NCBI GenBank assembly: GCA_027596945.1
Contig: JADGJH010001291.1
Coordinates: 1-10,878 of the forward strand
DNA length: 10,878 nucleotides
Direction of reading: 5' to 3'
From: Physocladia obscura
Lineage: Eukaryota > Chytridiomycota > Chytridiomycetes > Chytridiales > Chytriomycetaceae
Part shown: positions 1 to 7,241 of the stretch, one piece after another
How positions within the stretch are numbered: the first letter of the stretch is position 1
Layout of the letters: each line of letters opens with the position of its first letter
Translations under genes and position numbers: made by a program
The notes under the pieces: generated by a model
What the model was told of the DNA's origin: nothing
The model's database searches: none
Seen by the model: the letters and a program-made list of their open reading frames with translations, nothing else

Positions 1-60
1 TTTATTTAACGTGCAATTTTATTTTGGTTTTTCATCAATTAAATTTATTAAAAATTAAAG

Positions 61-113
61 TTTTATTTTTTTTTGCCCCCTTTGGTGTCAAAAAAAAAAA
101 AAAAAAAAAAAAA
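61..113. promoter_or_regulatory. Poly(dT)/poly(dA) tract ahead of the first gene
   Basis: A T-rich stretch (61-74) is followed by a run of 24 consecutive A residues (90-113) that ends three bases before the ATG at 117. Poly(dA:dT) tracts are well known nucleosome-excluding promoter elements in fungi, so a promoter or 5' UTR role is plausible but inferred. The run can be read in frame as eight lysines from an ATG at 24. A homopolymer of this length is unlikely to be coding and its exact length is prone to sequencing error. Confidence 0.35.
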
Positions 114-116
114 TTG

Positions 117-1952
117 ATGACTGACAAAACTTTGACAGTCAATGGTGTTGATGGAGGTGTTATCGGACACACAAGCTTTTGTGTGAACACAGAAAAGAAG
201 GCGCATATGATAAATGGGTACATTGAGATTATGGCTCAAGCAGATATGGCAAAGGAGGCGGCACCAGCAGCAGATGTGGAAACTTCTTCAGTTTGCGAGA
301 CAACGGCACGTGAACAAGAACGCGAAAAAGAAAGCGACGTAGAAATGGTAATAGAAGGGGAAGGCGAGGGTGAAAGAGAAGTCGAATACGAAGCAGCGAA
401 AGTCGAAGCGGCCATCATCGCCGCCCGTCATACGCAGGCGCAGCTCGACGACACGCTGGCTGAACTTGAAGCCGCACGCAAAACTCTTGTCGCATCACTG
501 GCCACACAGCATAGTCTCACGGTGGCCGTGCGCAAACTCAAGCAGCAGCAACAACAGCAACTGCAGCCGCAACAACCCGATCAACAACTGCAGCAGCAGT
601 CTGATGTGGCCAATACGCTACAATACCCAAGCCCAACAACCGACTCCAAACTCAAAAACAACAGCACCAGTAAAAACAAGACCTCCATCAACCCCGAGTT
701 TGTTTTTCCCTCGGTTTCAAAGCCATATCTCGCCGACGGATCGCCAAACTCGCTGCTCTGCCGTCCATGGAACCAAATCCTCAAATCTGTGTATTCAAAC
801 TTTTCTTCGCAACTCACTCCGCGCGCATACTCCCTCGCACTACAGGCAACTCGTACTTTTGCTGCAAATCATAGCCTAAACTACTTTATAATGTCTAATG
901 GCCACTCAACAATTGCAATCCCGCAGCATCTGTTTCGCGCCTTTTTCCTCTATATTCTCGACCAACACGTATTTGACGGCTATAGCAGTGACGACCCAGG
1001 CGATGATGATAATGATGACGATTTTGATGAGGGCGGTGCTGGACAAAACACTGACAATGTTGATGATAACTCTCTTAATGGTAATAGCGATGGAAAAAAT
1101 GAACGGGATCATCCGCGTACATTAGTGAGCAAGTCTGGAAAAAATAACCGCGAAAACACTTCTATCTCTGGCAATAACGCGGAATCCTCAACTTCTTCCT
1201 CTAGAATAAATTCTTCAACAACTTCGTTTTCACCTGCACCACTGCCAAAAAGCATTACAACATCATCTCATCTAACACAACAAATATCTCCTACTCCTCG
1301 CGTACCTGCATTTTCGCCTGTCTCCAAAAAATTGAAGCACCACCAAAATGGTAATAGTCAGCAACAAAAATACAGACCATGGGCTGACGTGATTCGCGAC
1401 AGATTTCCTTCCTTCAAAACAAGCCGACAAGACCCCACAGTTCGTCAGCGCTACAATAGAGTAAACCAACTTGCAATCAGATTCCATGCAATCCATGGTC
1501 TAAACCGTGCCTCTCAGTTTGGTGGCACATTTGGCATTCCTGCAAGACTAGAGAAGGCATGGATTGATTATGTCATTGGCGAAGGTGTATTTGGTTCTGT
1601 ATCTGAGTCTACTATCTCTGCTTCTGTAGCTGCAGTTACATCCTCCTCACCCCTTGAAAGCAACGCAATGGCAGTTGACGAAAATGATGGCAACTCAAGT
1701 GTATCGGATTCTGATCATGACGGGCGTAACGATTATCCTGACGATCACGCTTACGATGATGAAGATGATAATGAAGGCCCAGGCAATGATCATGAGAACA
1801 CTCGCGATAGTCTTGGTGGTATTGTGAATGACCATAGTAGTATCAGCAGCGGTGGCAGCAGCCACATCCCTAAACAAATAAGTTTCAAACAGGATGACAG
1901 TCTTGGTAAAATTGATGTTGGGAATAATCCTGCAACTTTTAAAATTCAATAA
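117..1952 (+). CDS. Novel repeat-module family protein, member 1 (coiled coil, poly-Q, two modules, acidic tracts)
   Basis: 611 aa from the ATG at 117; I do not recognise a named family. In order: a charged N-terminus; an Ala/Glu/Leu-rich coiled coil (about 90-142); a Gln-rich tract (about 142-165); a full module (about 194-286) with KPYLADGSPN, a PWNQIL helix and AIPQHLF...YIL; an Asp-rich tract (about 290-307); a Ser/Asn/Thr-rich linker with a basic SKKLK cluster; a second module (about 418-491) that lacks the PFLADG turn but keeps YRPWADVIRDRFPSF and the GIPARL segment; and a second acidic tract (about 521-562). Coiled coil plus basic and acidic tracts suggests a nuclear protein; function is unknown. 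The C-terminal domain found in members 2-4 is missing. The start is uncertain: ATGs at 24 (through the poly-A), 207, 231 and 246 are in frame, and 231 gives a start close to the coil as in the paralogs. It may be the 5' part of the next gene (see 1906-1959). Confidence 0.72.
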   Translation: MTDKTLTVNGVDGGVIGHTSFCVNTEKKAHMINGYIEIMAQADMAKEAAPAADVETSSVCETTAREQEREKESDVEMVIEGEGEGEREVEYEAAKVEAAIIAARHTQAQLDDTLAELEAARKTLVASLATQHSLTVAVRKLKQQQQQQLQPQQPDQQLQQQSDVANTLQYPSPTTDSKLKNNSTSKNKTSINPEFVFPSVSKPYLADGSPNSLLCRPWNQILKSVYSNFSSQLTPRAYSLALQATRTFAANHSLNYFIMSNGHSTIAIPQHLFRAFFLYILDQHVFDGYSSDDPGDDDNDDDFDEGGAGQNTDNVDDNSLNGNSDGKNERDHPRTLVSKSGKNNRENTSISGNNAESSTSSSRINSSTTSFSPAPLPKSITTSSHLTQQISPTPRVPAFSPVSKKLKHHQNGNSQQQKYRPWADVIRDRFPSFKTSRQDPTVRQRYNRVNQLAIRFHAIHGLNRASQFGGTFGIPARLEKAWIDYVIGEGVFGSVSESTISASVAAVTSSSPLESNAMAVDENDGNSSVSDSDHDGRNDYPDDHAYDDEDDNEGPGNDHENTRDSLGGIVNDHSSISSGGSSHIPKQISFKQDDSLGKIDVGNNPATFKIQ

Positions 1953-1959
1953 AAATAAG
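1906..1959 (+). other. Candidate intron that would fuse members 1 and 2
   Basis: GTAAAA at 1906 and AATAAG ending at 1959 would remove 54 bases, including both in-frame stops (1950-1952 and 1956-1958). The join is a phase-1 split codon (G + AA) and reads straight into ATG 1965 in frame. The resulting protein would be about 1,367 aa. There is no convincing pyrimidine tract or branch sequence, and member 2 has its own paralog-like N-terminus, so two separate genes remain equally possible. Confidence 0.3.
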
Positions 1960-1964
1960 AACAA

Positions 1965-4405
1965 ATGAGTGAAGGATTGGTTCCCAAGGGTGAGCTTAGG
2001 CAGAGCATAAATCGTGTGGCAATACTTGAGGCGCAGATGGCTGTGCTACGACGAGAAAACGAACAGTTGCGGACTGCTCTCCACCGCATGCATTCAGACA
2101 AAATTTCCGCAAATAACAGTGAGAGCGACGTTGACAAGGGCAACTGGATGGATGAACGAATTCTGACACGGCGCACATCATTGCAAAATGAAGTCAATTC
2201 TGCTATCGCTGCTGAATTATCTGACAACATCCAACCCTTTCTCGCCAACGGATCACCCAACATTGAATCATGTGTGCCATGGAATGCGCTAGTTCTGTCG
2301 CTGTTTCCCAGCTTCAGATTCGAGTTGAATCCGGCCCAGTCCAGATGGTACACTATCTGCTTGGCTACAACAATGGATTTTCACGATAGGCATTCAATTG
2401 ATTATGCAAAAGTAATCTCACCAAAGTCAAACCACGAGTCTCTCGCTATCCCAGCACGGTTGAAAGACGAATATTTGACCCTGATTAAGGATTGCTCCAA
2501 ACCGTTCGCTAAAGAGAGCAGTAGTGCTGTCGCGGTGAAACGATCATTTTCCGGCAACAAAACTTTTATCAAACACCCGCCACGAGACGAGTTTGGAAAT
2601 TTAATATTCAAAGACCCTATCAACCCGCGCTATATTGACAATACGCCCAATAATGAAAGTGCGCGTCTATGGTTGGAGATTGTGCGGCTCCATTTTCCGA
2701 TGTTTTCCGTGAAAGTTTCTGGTAGCGTCACTTATTTCCGGGCAAGAGATGCAACACTGAAGTTTTGCGAAATAAATAAGGTGAGAAAGAAACTCATGCA
2801 TCCTTCAGGAAGGATATCGTTGGCAATTCCACGGGAATTGTTTGACAAGTATTTGGAATACGTTATTCCCATCATCAATCAAACTGCTGCTATCCCAACT
2901 GCAACAACAGCGAAAAAAATCAAACCGAATCCTGCCGTAAACACAGAGATCTCAAATGGGAATATTTTGGATACAAGGAGAAAAGACGACATCACTGGCA
3001 GAAGCGCTCAAACAGGGACGTTGTTATATCGTGTCGTTCCAAAGCGTAACTCTGACGGATCATTCATATTTTCAGACGATATTGACCCGTTTATGGCAGA
3101 CGGTTCGCGGAATAAAACAAACGCACGTATATGGTTTGCAATTGTTCGGTTACGCTTTCCGGATTTTTCATCCAGAAACACTGTTGCATATTCACGTGTG
3201 TACAATGCAACTTTGCGATTTTGTGATCGGCATAAAATCATAAACAAAATTGTGGGAATCAATGGAATATCAATGGGCATCCCCGAAGATTTGATTGGCG
3301 AGTATCTCGATTACGCCACTGATGTTATTGAAGCAATTGAAAGTGAGCAAGATTGGGATGCTGCAGATTTTGAGCCGAAATCAGAGCGGGACAGAACTGT
3401 AATTAAAATCGAGGTAAATTAAAACAAAAAATATTAACAAAAAATACGAAGAACGACAACAAAAATAATGATGGCGACAGCAACAGCAGGAATTGAAACT
3501 TGACGAAAAGAATAAAAAAGAGCAACGGCTGCAACGATTGCAAAAAAAACGGCGAGAACAGGAAAAACAGCGACAGCCGCCACAAAAATTTACTGAATAT
3601 GTGACGGAAGACGGACTTAAATTTAAAGAACCACCTCCCGCATTTCTGGCAGACGGAACTCATAACCAAACAAATGCCCGAATGTGGATGTCAGTTATAC
3701 AATCCAAGTACAAAAATTTTGTGAAGCCTCGCGACAGCAAATTTTATCGATCCTTGTTGGTTGCAAGCACAAAATTCTGCCAGATGAATGGAATCACTGA
3801 AAAAATTTCGCACTCATCAAATGGCGCAGAGTCATGTGCGATTCCTGAATCACAAATGATAAATTATTTGACGTATATCGCGAAATATTTCGAACGGGCT
3901 AAGAATCGCAAAAGTATTTTTGAGTGGAATACTGATGGAAATATTGCTGATGGTGAAGTTGATATTTATGGCGGCAACGACGGTGGTGAAAATAGAAAAA
4001 AATCCGAATACTTGAATGATACCAATTCCGTGATTCCAGTTCAAGAGAATGTTGTTGAAGATGGCACCATCACATTTTTGGGAACGACAGTTTATGAAAG
4101 GTATTTCGTTTTTGTATAGCTTGCTTTTTCGTTTACCAGCAAAAACAAACAAAAAAAAAACCAGCATACTTGATACTATAATGCCTCACAATAAATTAAC
4201 CCTATTAGAAGGACATAGGGTGGCGATATTTTCTGCAGTGAAAGACTGTTTGAAGGCTCTGGTTCCGGACCGGTATCCAGAGTTCATTCACAGAGGAAAA
4301 GTATACATACCTGATGAAGTCAAAAATACTTTCTGCAAATGGCTTTACAAAGAGCTTTCACGTTGTTTCCCAGAACTTTCGTTTGTAAAAATTCACCATG
4401 ACTGA
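1965..4405 (+). CDS. Novel repeat-module family protein, member 2 (coiled coil, four modules, C-terminal domain; three exons)
   Basis: Join of 1965-3413, 3481-4100 and 4165-4405, giving 769 aa. The ATG at 1965 is preceded by in-frame stops and starts an N-terminus like that of member 3. Parts: a leucine-rich coiled coil (about 8-45, with VAILEAQMAVLRREN); module 1 (88-176, QPFLANGSPN); module 2 (208-305, with a diverged NPRYIDNTPN turn); module 3 (355-459, DPFMADGSRN); a very basic Lys/Arg/Gln helix at the start of exon 2 (484-518); module 4 (520-620, PAFLADGTHN); and the C-terminal domain (691-769) with YIPDEVK and KWLYKELSRCFPE. Modules 2-4 share a DGxxxF lead-in and the helix NARxW or SARLW. 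The function is unknown; the architecture suggests an oligomeric, possibly nuclear protein. It begins only 12 bases after the stop of member 1, which is unusually close for separate eukaryotic genes. Confidence 0.82.
3414..3480 (+). other. Intron 1 of member 2 (67 bp, phase 0)
   Basis: The donor GAG|GTAAAT lies just before the frame closes at 3420-3422. A branch-like TATTAAC lies at about 3432-3438, and the acceptor GACAG ends at 3480. The downstream frame has no ATG before the fourth module and is closed upstream by TGA at 3469-3471, so splicing is needed to connect it. Two further acceptors (3486 and 3489) keep the same frame. Confidence 0.8.
4101..4164 (+). other. Intron 2 of member 2 (64 bp, phase 2)
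   Basis: GTATTT at 4101 and ACCAG ending at 4164. The split codon AG|C gives serine, followed by ILDTIMPHNK. The same split serine and a matching ILDVMMPNNK occur in member 3, which supports both boundaries. The 3' part is A-rich rather than pyrimidine-rich. Confidence 0.85.
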
Positions 4406-5445
4406 AAAAGAGACAGAATGAGTGAGTAATTTCTTTCGCAACAGGTGTTTTGGCTTGATTTTAACAACAAACAGATTATTCGTTGACAGTAGCCAAAAAT
4501 TGCAGTCGCTTACTTTTTATTGTTTATTTTTTATAAAGTTATAATATAATCTCAGGCATTGTATTATGGATACAGAATCGTTTGATTGCCTAAAAATTAA
4601 GCTTTCGGTTAACAAAACAATATTTTGCCACACTATTAATTGGATATATAGTGAAATATACGGTTTTATTCGAAAAAAACCTTCTCTTGGCAGCCAAAAT
4701 TTTCTTTTTGTGATTTTATTAATCAATTTGCATTGTTTCAACAGCTGACTTGCCAATAAATTTCAGATTAATTTTTTCAATGATAATTTTTCGTCTTAGT
4801 AATGATTGTCAGACAGGCCAAGCTGTACTCAAAAAAAATCATACTGTTTATAAATTTTAAGTACACCATACTTTCAAACAATAAACACAATTTACAAATA
4901 TACTACAATCCTAAAGTCATAGTATTCATAAGCCTGAATTTAAATAATTTAGCTGCTAAATCAAAATAAAGCATATTCTGGATTTTTAAGCAGCATTTAA
5001 GGAATAATTAATGGAATGATACTGATAGAATGCTCAATGCAAAACAGTTAAAGCTATCTTTCACACTTATCTACTAATAAAAATATATTTTATTATGGAA
5101 ATATGTAAAAACTGCGAATTAACAGTGTTTCCCTAATAGGGTAAATAAAATTGGATTTATTTCGATTGAATCCAGACTTATTTTCGCTTTAATGTACTAA
5201 ATATAGCTTAACATGCTAAATAGAAAGAAAAATCAAATAGCGATATTTTTTATTCTTTACAAAAGAACGGTTGACATTTATTGAGATTGAGTTGCAGAAG
5301 GTAAGAGTCCCTACATTTAGATTCTGAATAAAAATGCTATATTTATTTATAAGCTAGTTTTTGTCCGTTAATCTGTCATTTCGATAAAAAATGTGGGATT
5401 TTCAGTTTTGTTTGGAAAAATTTGTTGAGTCATTTGGATTGAAAA
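4406..5445. other. AT-rich intergenic region without a supportable gene
   Basis: About 1 kb of strongly AT-rich sequence. Only short, low-complexity open frames occur (60 aa at 4566 on +, 79 aa at 4517-4756 on -) and neither contains a recognisable motif or family module. AATAAA hexamers occur at 4755-4760 and elsewhere, but are expected by chance in such sequence. A TATA-like TATTTATAA lies at 5344-5352, about 95 bases before the ATG of member 3. A short upstream ORF (ATG 5391, stop 5460-5462) overlaps that start. No tRNA-like internal boxes were seen. Confidence 0.6.
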
Positions 5446-6451
5446 ATGCAAGTTGGTTTTGATGTGAGAGAAGAACTGCGGCGCAATAATCGGCAGATCG
5501 TGGAACTCAAAACAAAGCTGGCAATTTTGCTATGGGAGAATGATCAGCTACAGAAGGCACTGTTAGAACAAACAAACATTCCATTAGGCGAAAACAAGGC
5601 TGTTAATTTGAAGCGGAAAATACCAAATGAACCACACAAAGCTGATTTCGACGGTTCTTCGAAAATTCTCAACTATAATGACTCTTCACTATTAAATTCC
5701 ACCAGTGTCAGTTCCACAACAAGTTTTTACGATAAATTGACTCGAATTGAGCCTCTGCGCAACGCTTCCAGACGTTTGGTGTTCCCCAACGCAACAGATC
5801 CCTTTTTTTGAACGGACTTCCTAATAATACGAATGCACGTCTCTGGTTTTCAATAGTGAAACTACGATTTCCAAATTTCTCTCCCTCCCAGGCTGCAACA
5901 CGATATTATTACCGTTTATAGAAAGAAACGGTTCAGTTCCAGAATATTCACAAACTGGAGTATGAGCTCGCAACATCAAAAGGAAAGCCATCGATGGCAA
6001 TACCGGAATATTTGCTCGAAGCATATTGGGATGAAGAAGATATCGAAGAATTTCTGGATGAGCCTGATGAGCTGGTAAATAGTTTGCCTCTTCAGCAAAG
6101 CAACTACGACCCCGAAAATTCCGATACACTCTCTGGGATCAGTTTTACAAGGTAATTGTAGTTCAGTTTTTTAATTAACAAATTTAAATAATATATTACG
6201 AAACACAGCATTCTTGATGTTATGATGCCGAACAATAAAAAAACGCTCTCAGCAGTGCACAAATCAGCAATTTTGGAGGCTGTAAAGACATGTCTGGAAG
6301 CACTTATGGGACACGGATACATATTTAGTACAGATGAAAATGCAAATGTTATTATTCCAAAAGAAGTAAAGACGATTTTTGCTACTGGTTATATGAGGAG
6401 CTTTCTCGATGCCTTCCTCTCTACAACGTGGTAAAATACAATGAAAAATAA
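5446..6451 (+). pseudogene. Broken family member 3 (coiled coil, one module, C-terminal domain)
   Basis: The ATG at 5446 begins a coiled-coil N-terminus (REELRRNNRQIVELKTKLAIL) closely like that of member 2. One module follows, then an intron at 6152-6208 and the C-terminal domain exon. Three lesions interrupt it. A T7 run at 5803-5809 shifts the frame inside the PFLADG-type turn, ending the open frame at 5809-5811. An in-frame TAG at 5919-5921 falls where paralogs have module residues (it aligns with the Tyr of RVYNATLRF). A one-base loss near 6384-6386 shifts the frame just before WLYEELSRC, so the exon now reads to a stop at 6432-6434. The same domain order, the same split-serine intron and its adjacency suggest a duplicate of a member 2-like gene. 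Sequencing error could explain the T-run but is less likely for all three lesions. A truncated 121-aa coiled-coil protein could still be made. Confidence 0.78.
6152..6208 (+). other. Intron in the broken member 3 (57 bp, phase 2)
   Basis: GTAATT at 6152, a branch-like TTAAC at 6175-6179 and ACACAG ending at 6208. Splicing gives the split serine codon AG|C followed by ILDVMMPNNK, matching the member 2 junction residue for residue in position. The splice signals are intact despite the damaged exons. Confidence 0.8.
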
Positions 6452-6485
6452 AAATAAAAGAGTTTCTTGGGAAAAAAAATATTTG

Positions 6486-7157
6486 ATGAATTCAAAAACA
6501 ACCCCTCCGGCAATCTTATCCACCACGAAAACAAATGAAAAGCATCTCGCATTAATAGCCACTGTTGAAGAGGTGTAAATTTCTCGTGTCTGACAACTTT
6601 TGCTCCACCTGATATGCTTTTCCTTTTCAAACAGAAAATAGTGCGCCTGGTGCGTGTGGCTGGTCTTGTTGTTGAAATGTTGGCGTTCGGAACCTTCTCA
6701 CAGGACGATGATACTGGGGCGCGGTCTGATCTTGCCGCAAATTTATTACTTGAAGAGCAACGCAAAGAATCGTTTACTGCAGCCTACCAGGAATACACCC
6801 AACTCTTGCTAGTGCGTCAGAGTTGAGCAAAAGCTGCAAAACCAAATACTGAATTATTCCATACAGGAGATTCAAAAAATACTCCGCTCTGTATTCAGGC
6901 ATCTGGCTCAAACGGGAATTCTCAGCTCGGCATCATTATCTTCCATGGGCAGTGGAGTCACAAACGGAGCAGGTGACGTTCAGATGTCGTCCTTACCTTA
7001 TCGAACAACGGCTGAGGGATTCGAAACTGACTTTCGGCTCAGTGTGCAGGGATTGAGTGTATTGTGTGCGAAGATTAGGGGCGGGGTGCTTGATATTTAT
7101 GGTGAAGATGTGGCCAAGCATTCCACAAACCTAACTTCAAACGCAAATGGTATCTAA
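6486..7157 (+). CDS. MED11: Mediator complex subunit 11-like protein (three exons)
   Basis: Join of 6486-6572, 6635-6811 and 6867-7157, giving 184 aa. Med11 is a small helical subunit of the Mediator head module that pairs with Med22 and helps RNA polymerase II initiation in the nucleus. The assignment rests on pattern similarity: NEKHLALIATVEEKI then VRVAGLVVEMLA matches the family's first helices (an NERL..L..IE..I..ILQ.AG..I.EL pattern); KESFTAAYQEYTQLL matches the AFT..V..VE..L helix; and RSVFRHLAQTGIL fits the following amphipathic helix. It is longer than the roughly 115-residue animal protein because of an Asp/Gly-rich insertion (QDDDTGARSD) and Ser/Gly-rich and C-terminal extensions. 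The ATG at 6486 is the only one giving the first helix. It lies 34 bases after the repaired end of the broken gene and 84 bases before EF-Ts. Confidence 0.62.
6573..6634 (+). other. Intron 1 of the Med11-like gene (62 bp, phase 0)
   Basis: Donor GAG|GTGTAA at 6573, branch-like CCTGAT at about 6608-6613, pyrimidine-rich tract, and acceptor AAACAG ending at 6634. The consensus-like GTAAAT two bases downstream (6575) would put the next exon out of frame and give an immediate TAG, so the weaker GTGTAA is preferred. Confidence 0.65.
6812..6866 (+). other. Intron 2 of the Med11-like gene (55 bp, phase 0)
   Basis: GTGCGT at 6812, branch-like TACTGAA at 6847-6853 and ATACAG ending at 6866. It joins TQLLL to EIQKILRSVF in frame and removes the TGA at 6824-6826. 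Confidence 0.68.
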
Positions 7158-7218
7158 AATATATAAAAATGTGCTTTGACAGCAGACAGAGAAGAGTTGG
7201 AAAGTCGTATTTCGCATC

Positions 7219-7238
7219 TTTTTTTTTTCATCTTCAAG
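7219..7238 (+). promoter_or_regulatory. T-tract and CTTCAAG element just 5' of EF-Ts
   Basis: A run of ten T residues (7219-7228) is followed by CATCTTCAAG and the ATG at 7242. The same arrangement, a pyrimidine tract then CTTCAAG a few bases before the ATG, occurs ahead of the gene at 8422. CT-rich tracts near transcription starts are common in compact fungal promoters; the role here is inferred. Confidence 0.3.
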
Positions 7239-7241
7239 CAT

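Noticed and set aside
90..113. Poly-A tail of an inserted retroelement or processed gene
   Set aside because: No target-site duplication or element body is visible, and all neighbouring family genes keep introns, which argues against retroposition.
24..116. N-terminal extension of member 1 from the ATG at 24
   Set aside because: It reads through a 24-base poly-A run as a lysine string and has no paralog counterpart; it is more likely promoter or leader.
236..418. Ser-rich and Asp-rich complementary frames opposite member 1
   Set aside because: They mirror low-complexity Glu/Ala coding sequence on the + strand.
4517..4756. 79-residue minus-strand open frame in the AT-rich spacer
   Set aside because: Its composition follows the AT richness, with no motif, no family module and no supporting signals.
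4406..5445. tRNA or other structured RNA gene in the long spacer
   Set aside because: No A-box or B-box-like sequences or convincing cloverleaf pairing were seen by eye; a covariance-model scan would be needed to exclude it.
5779..5891. An intron in member 3 that would skip the T7 frameshift
   Set aside because: GT-AG pairs exist, but removal would delete the conserved turn and W helix and would still leave the TAG at 5919.
5809..5921. An alternative genetic code or programmed frameshift to explain the stops in member 3
   Set aside because: TGA and TAA end normal genes here, no other in-frame TAG occurs within the recognised domains, and the third lesion in the last exon is a plain frameshift. 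Simple decay is enough.
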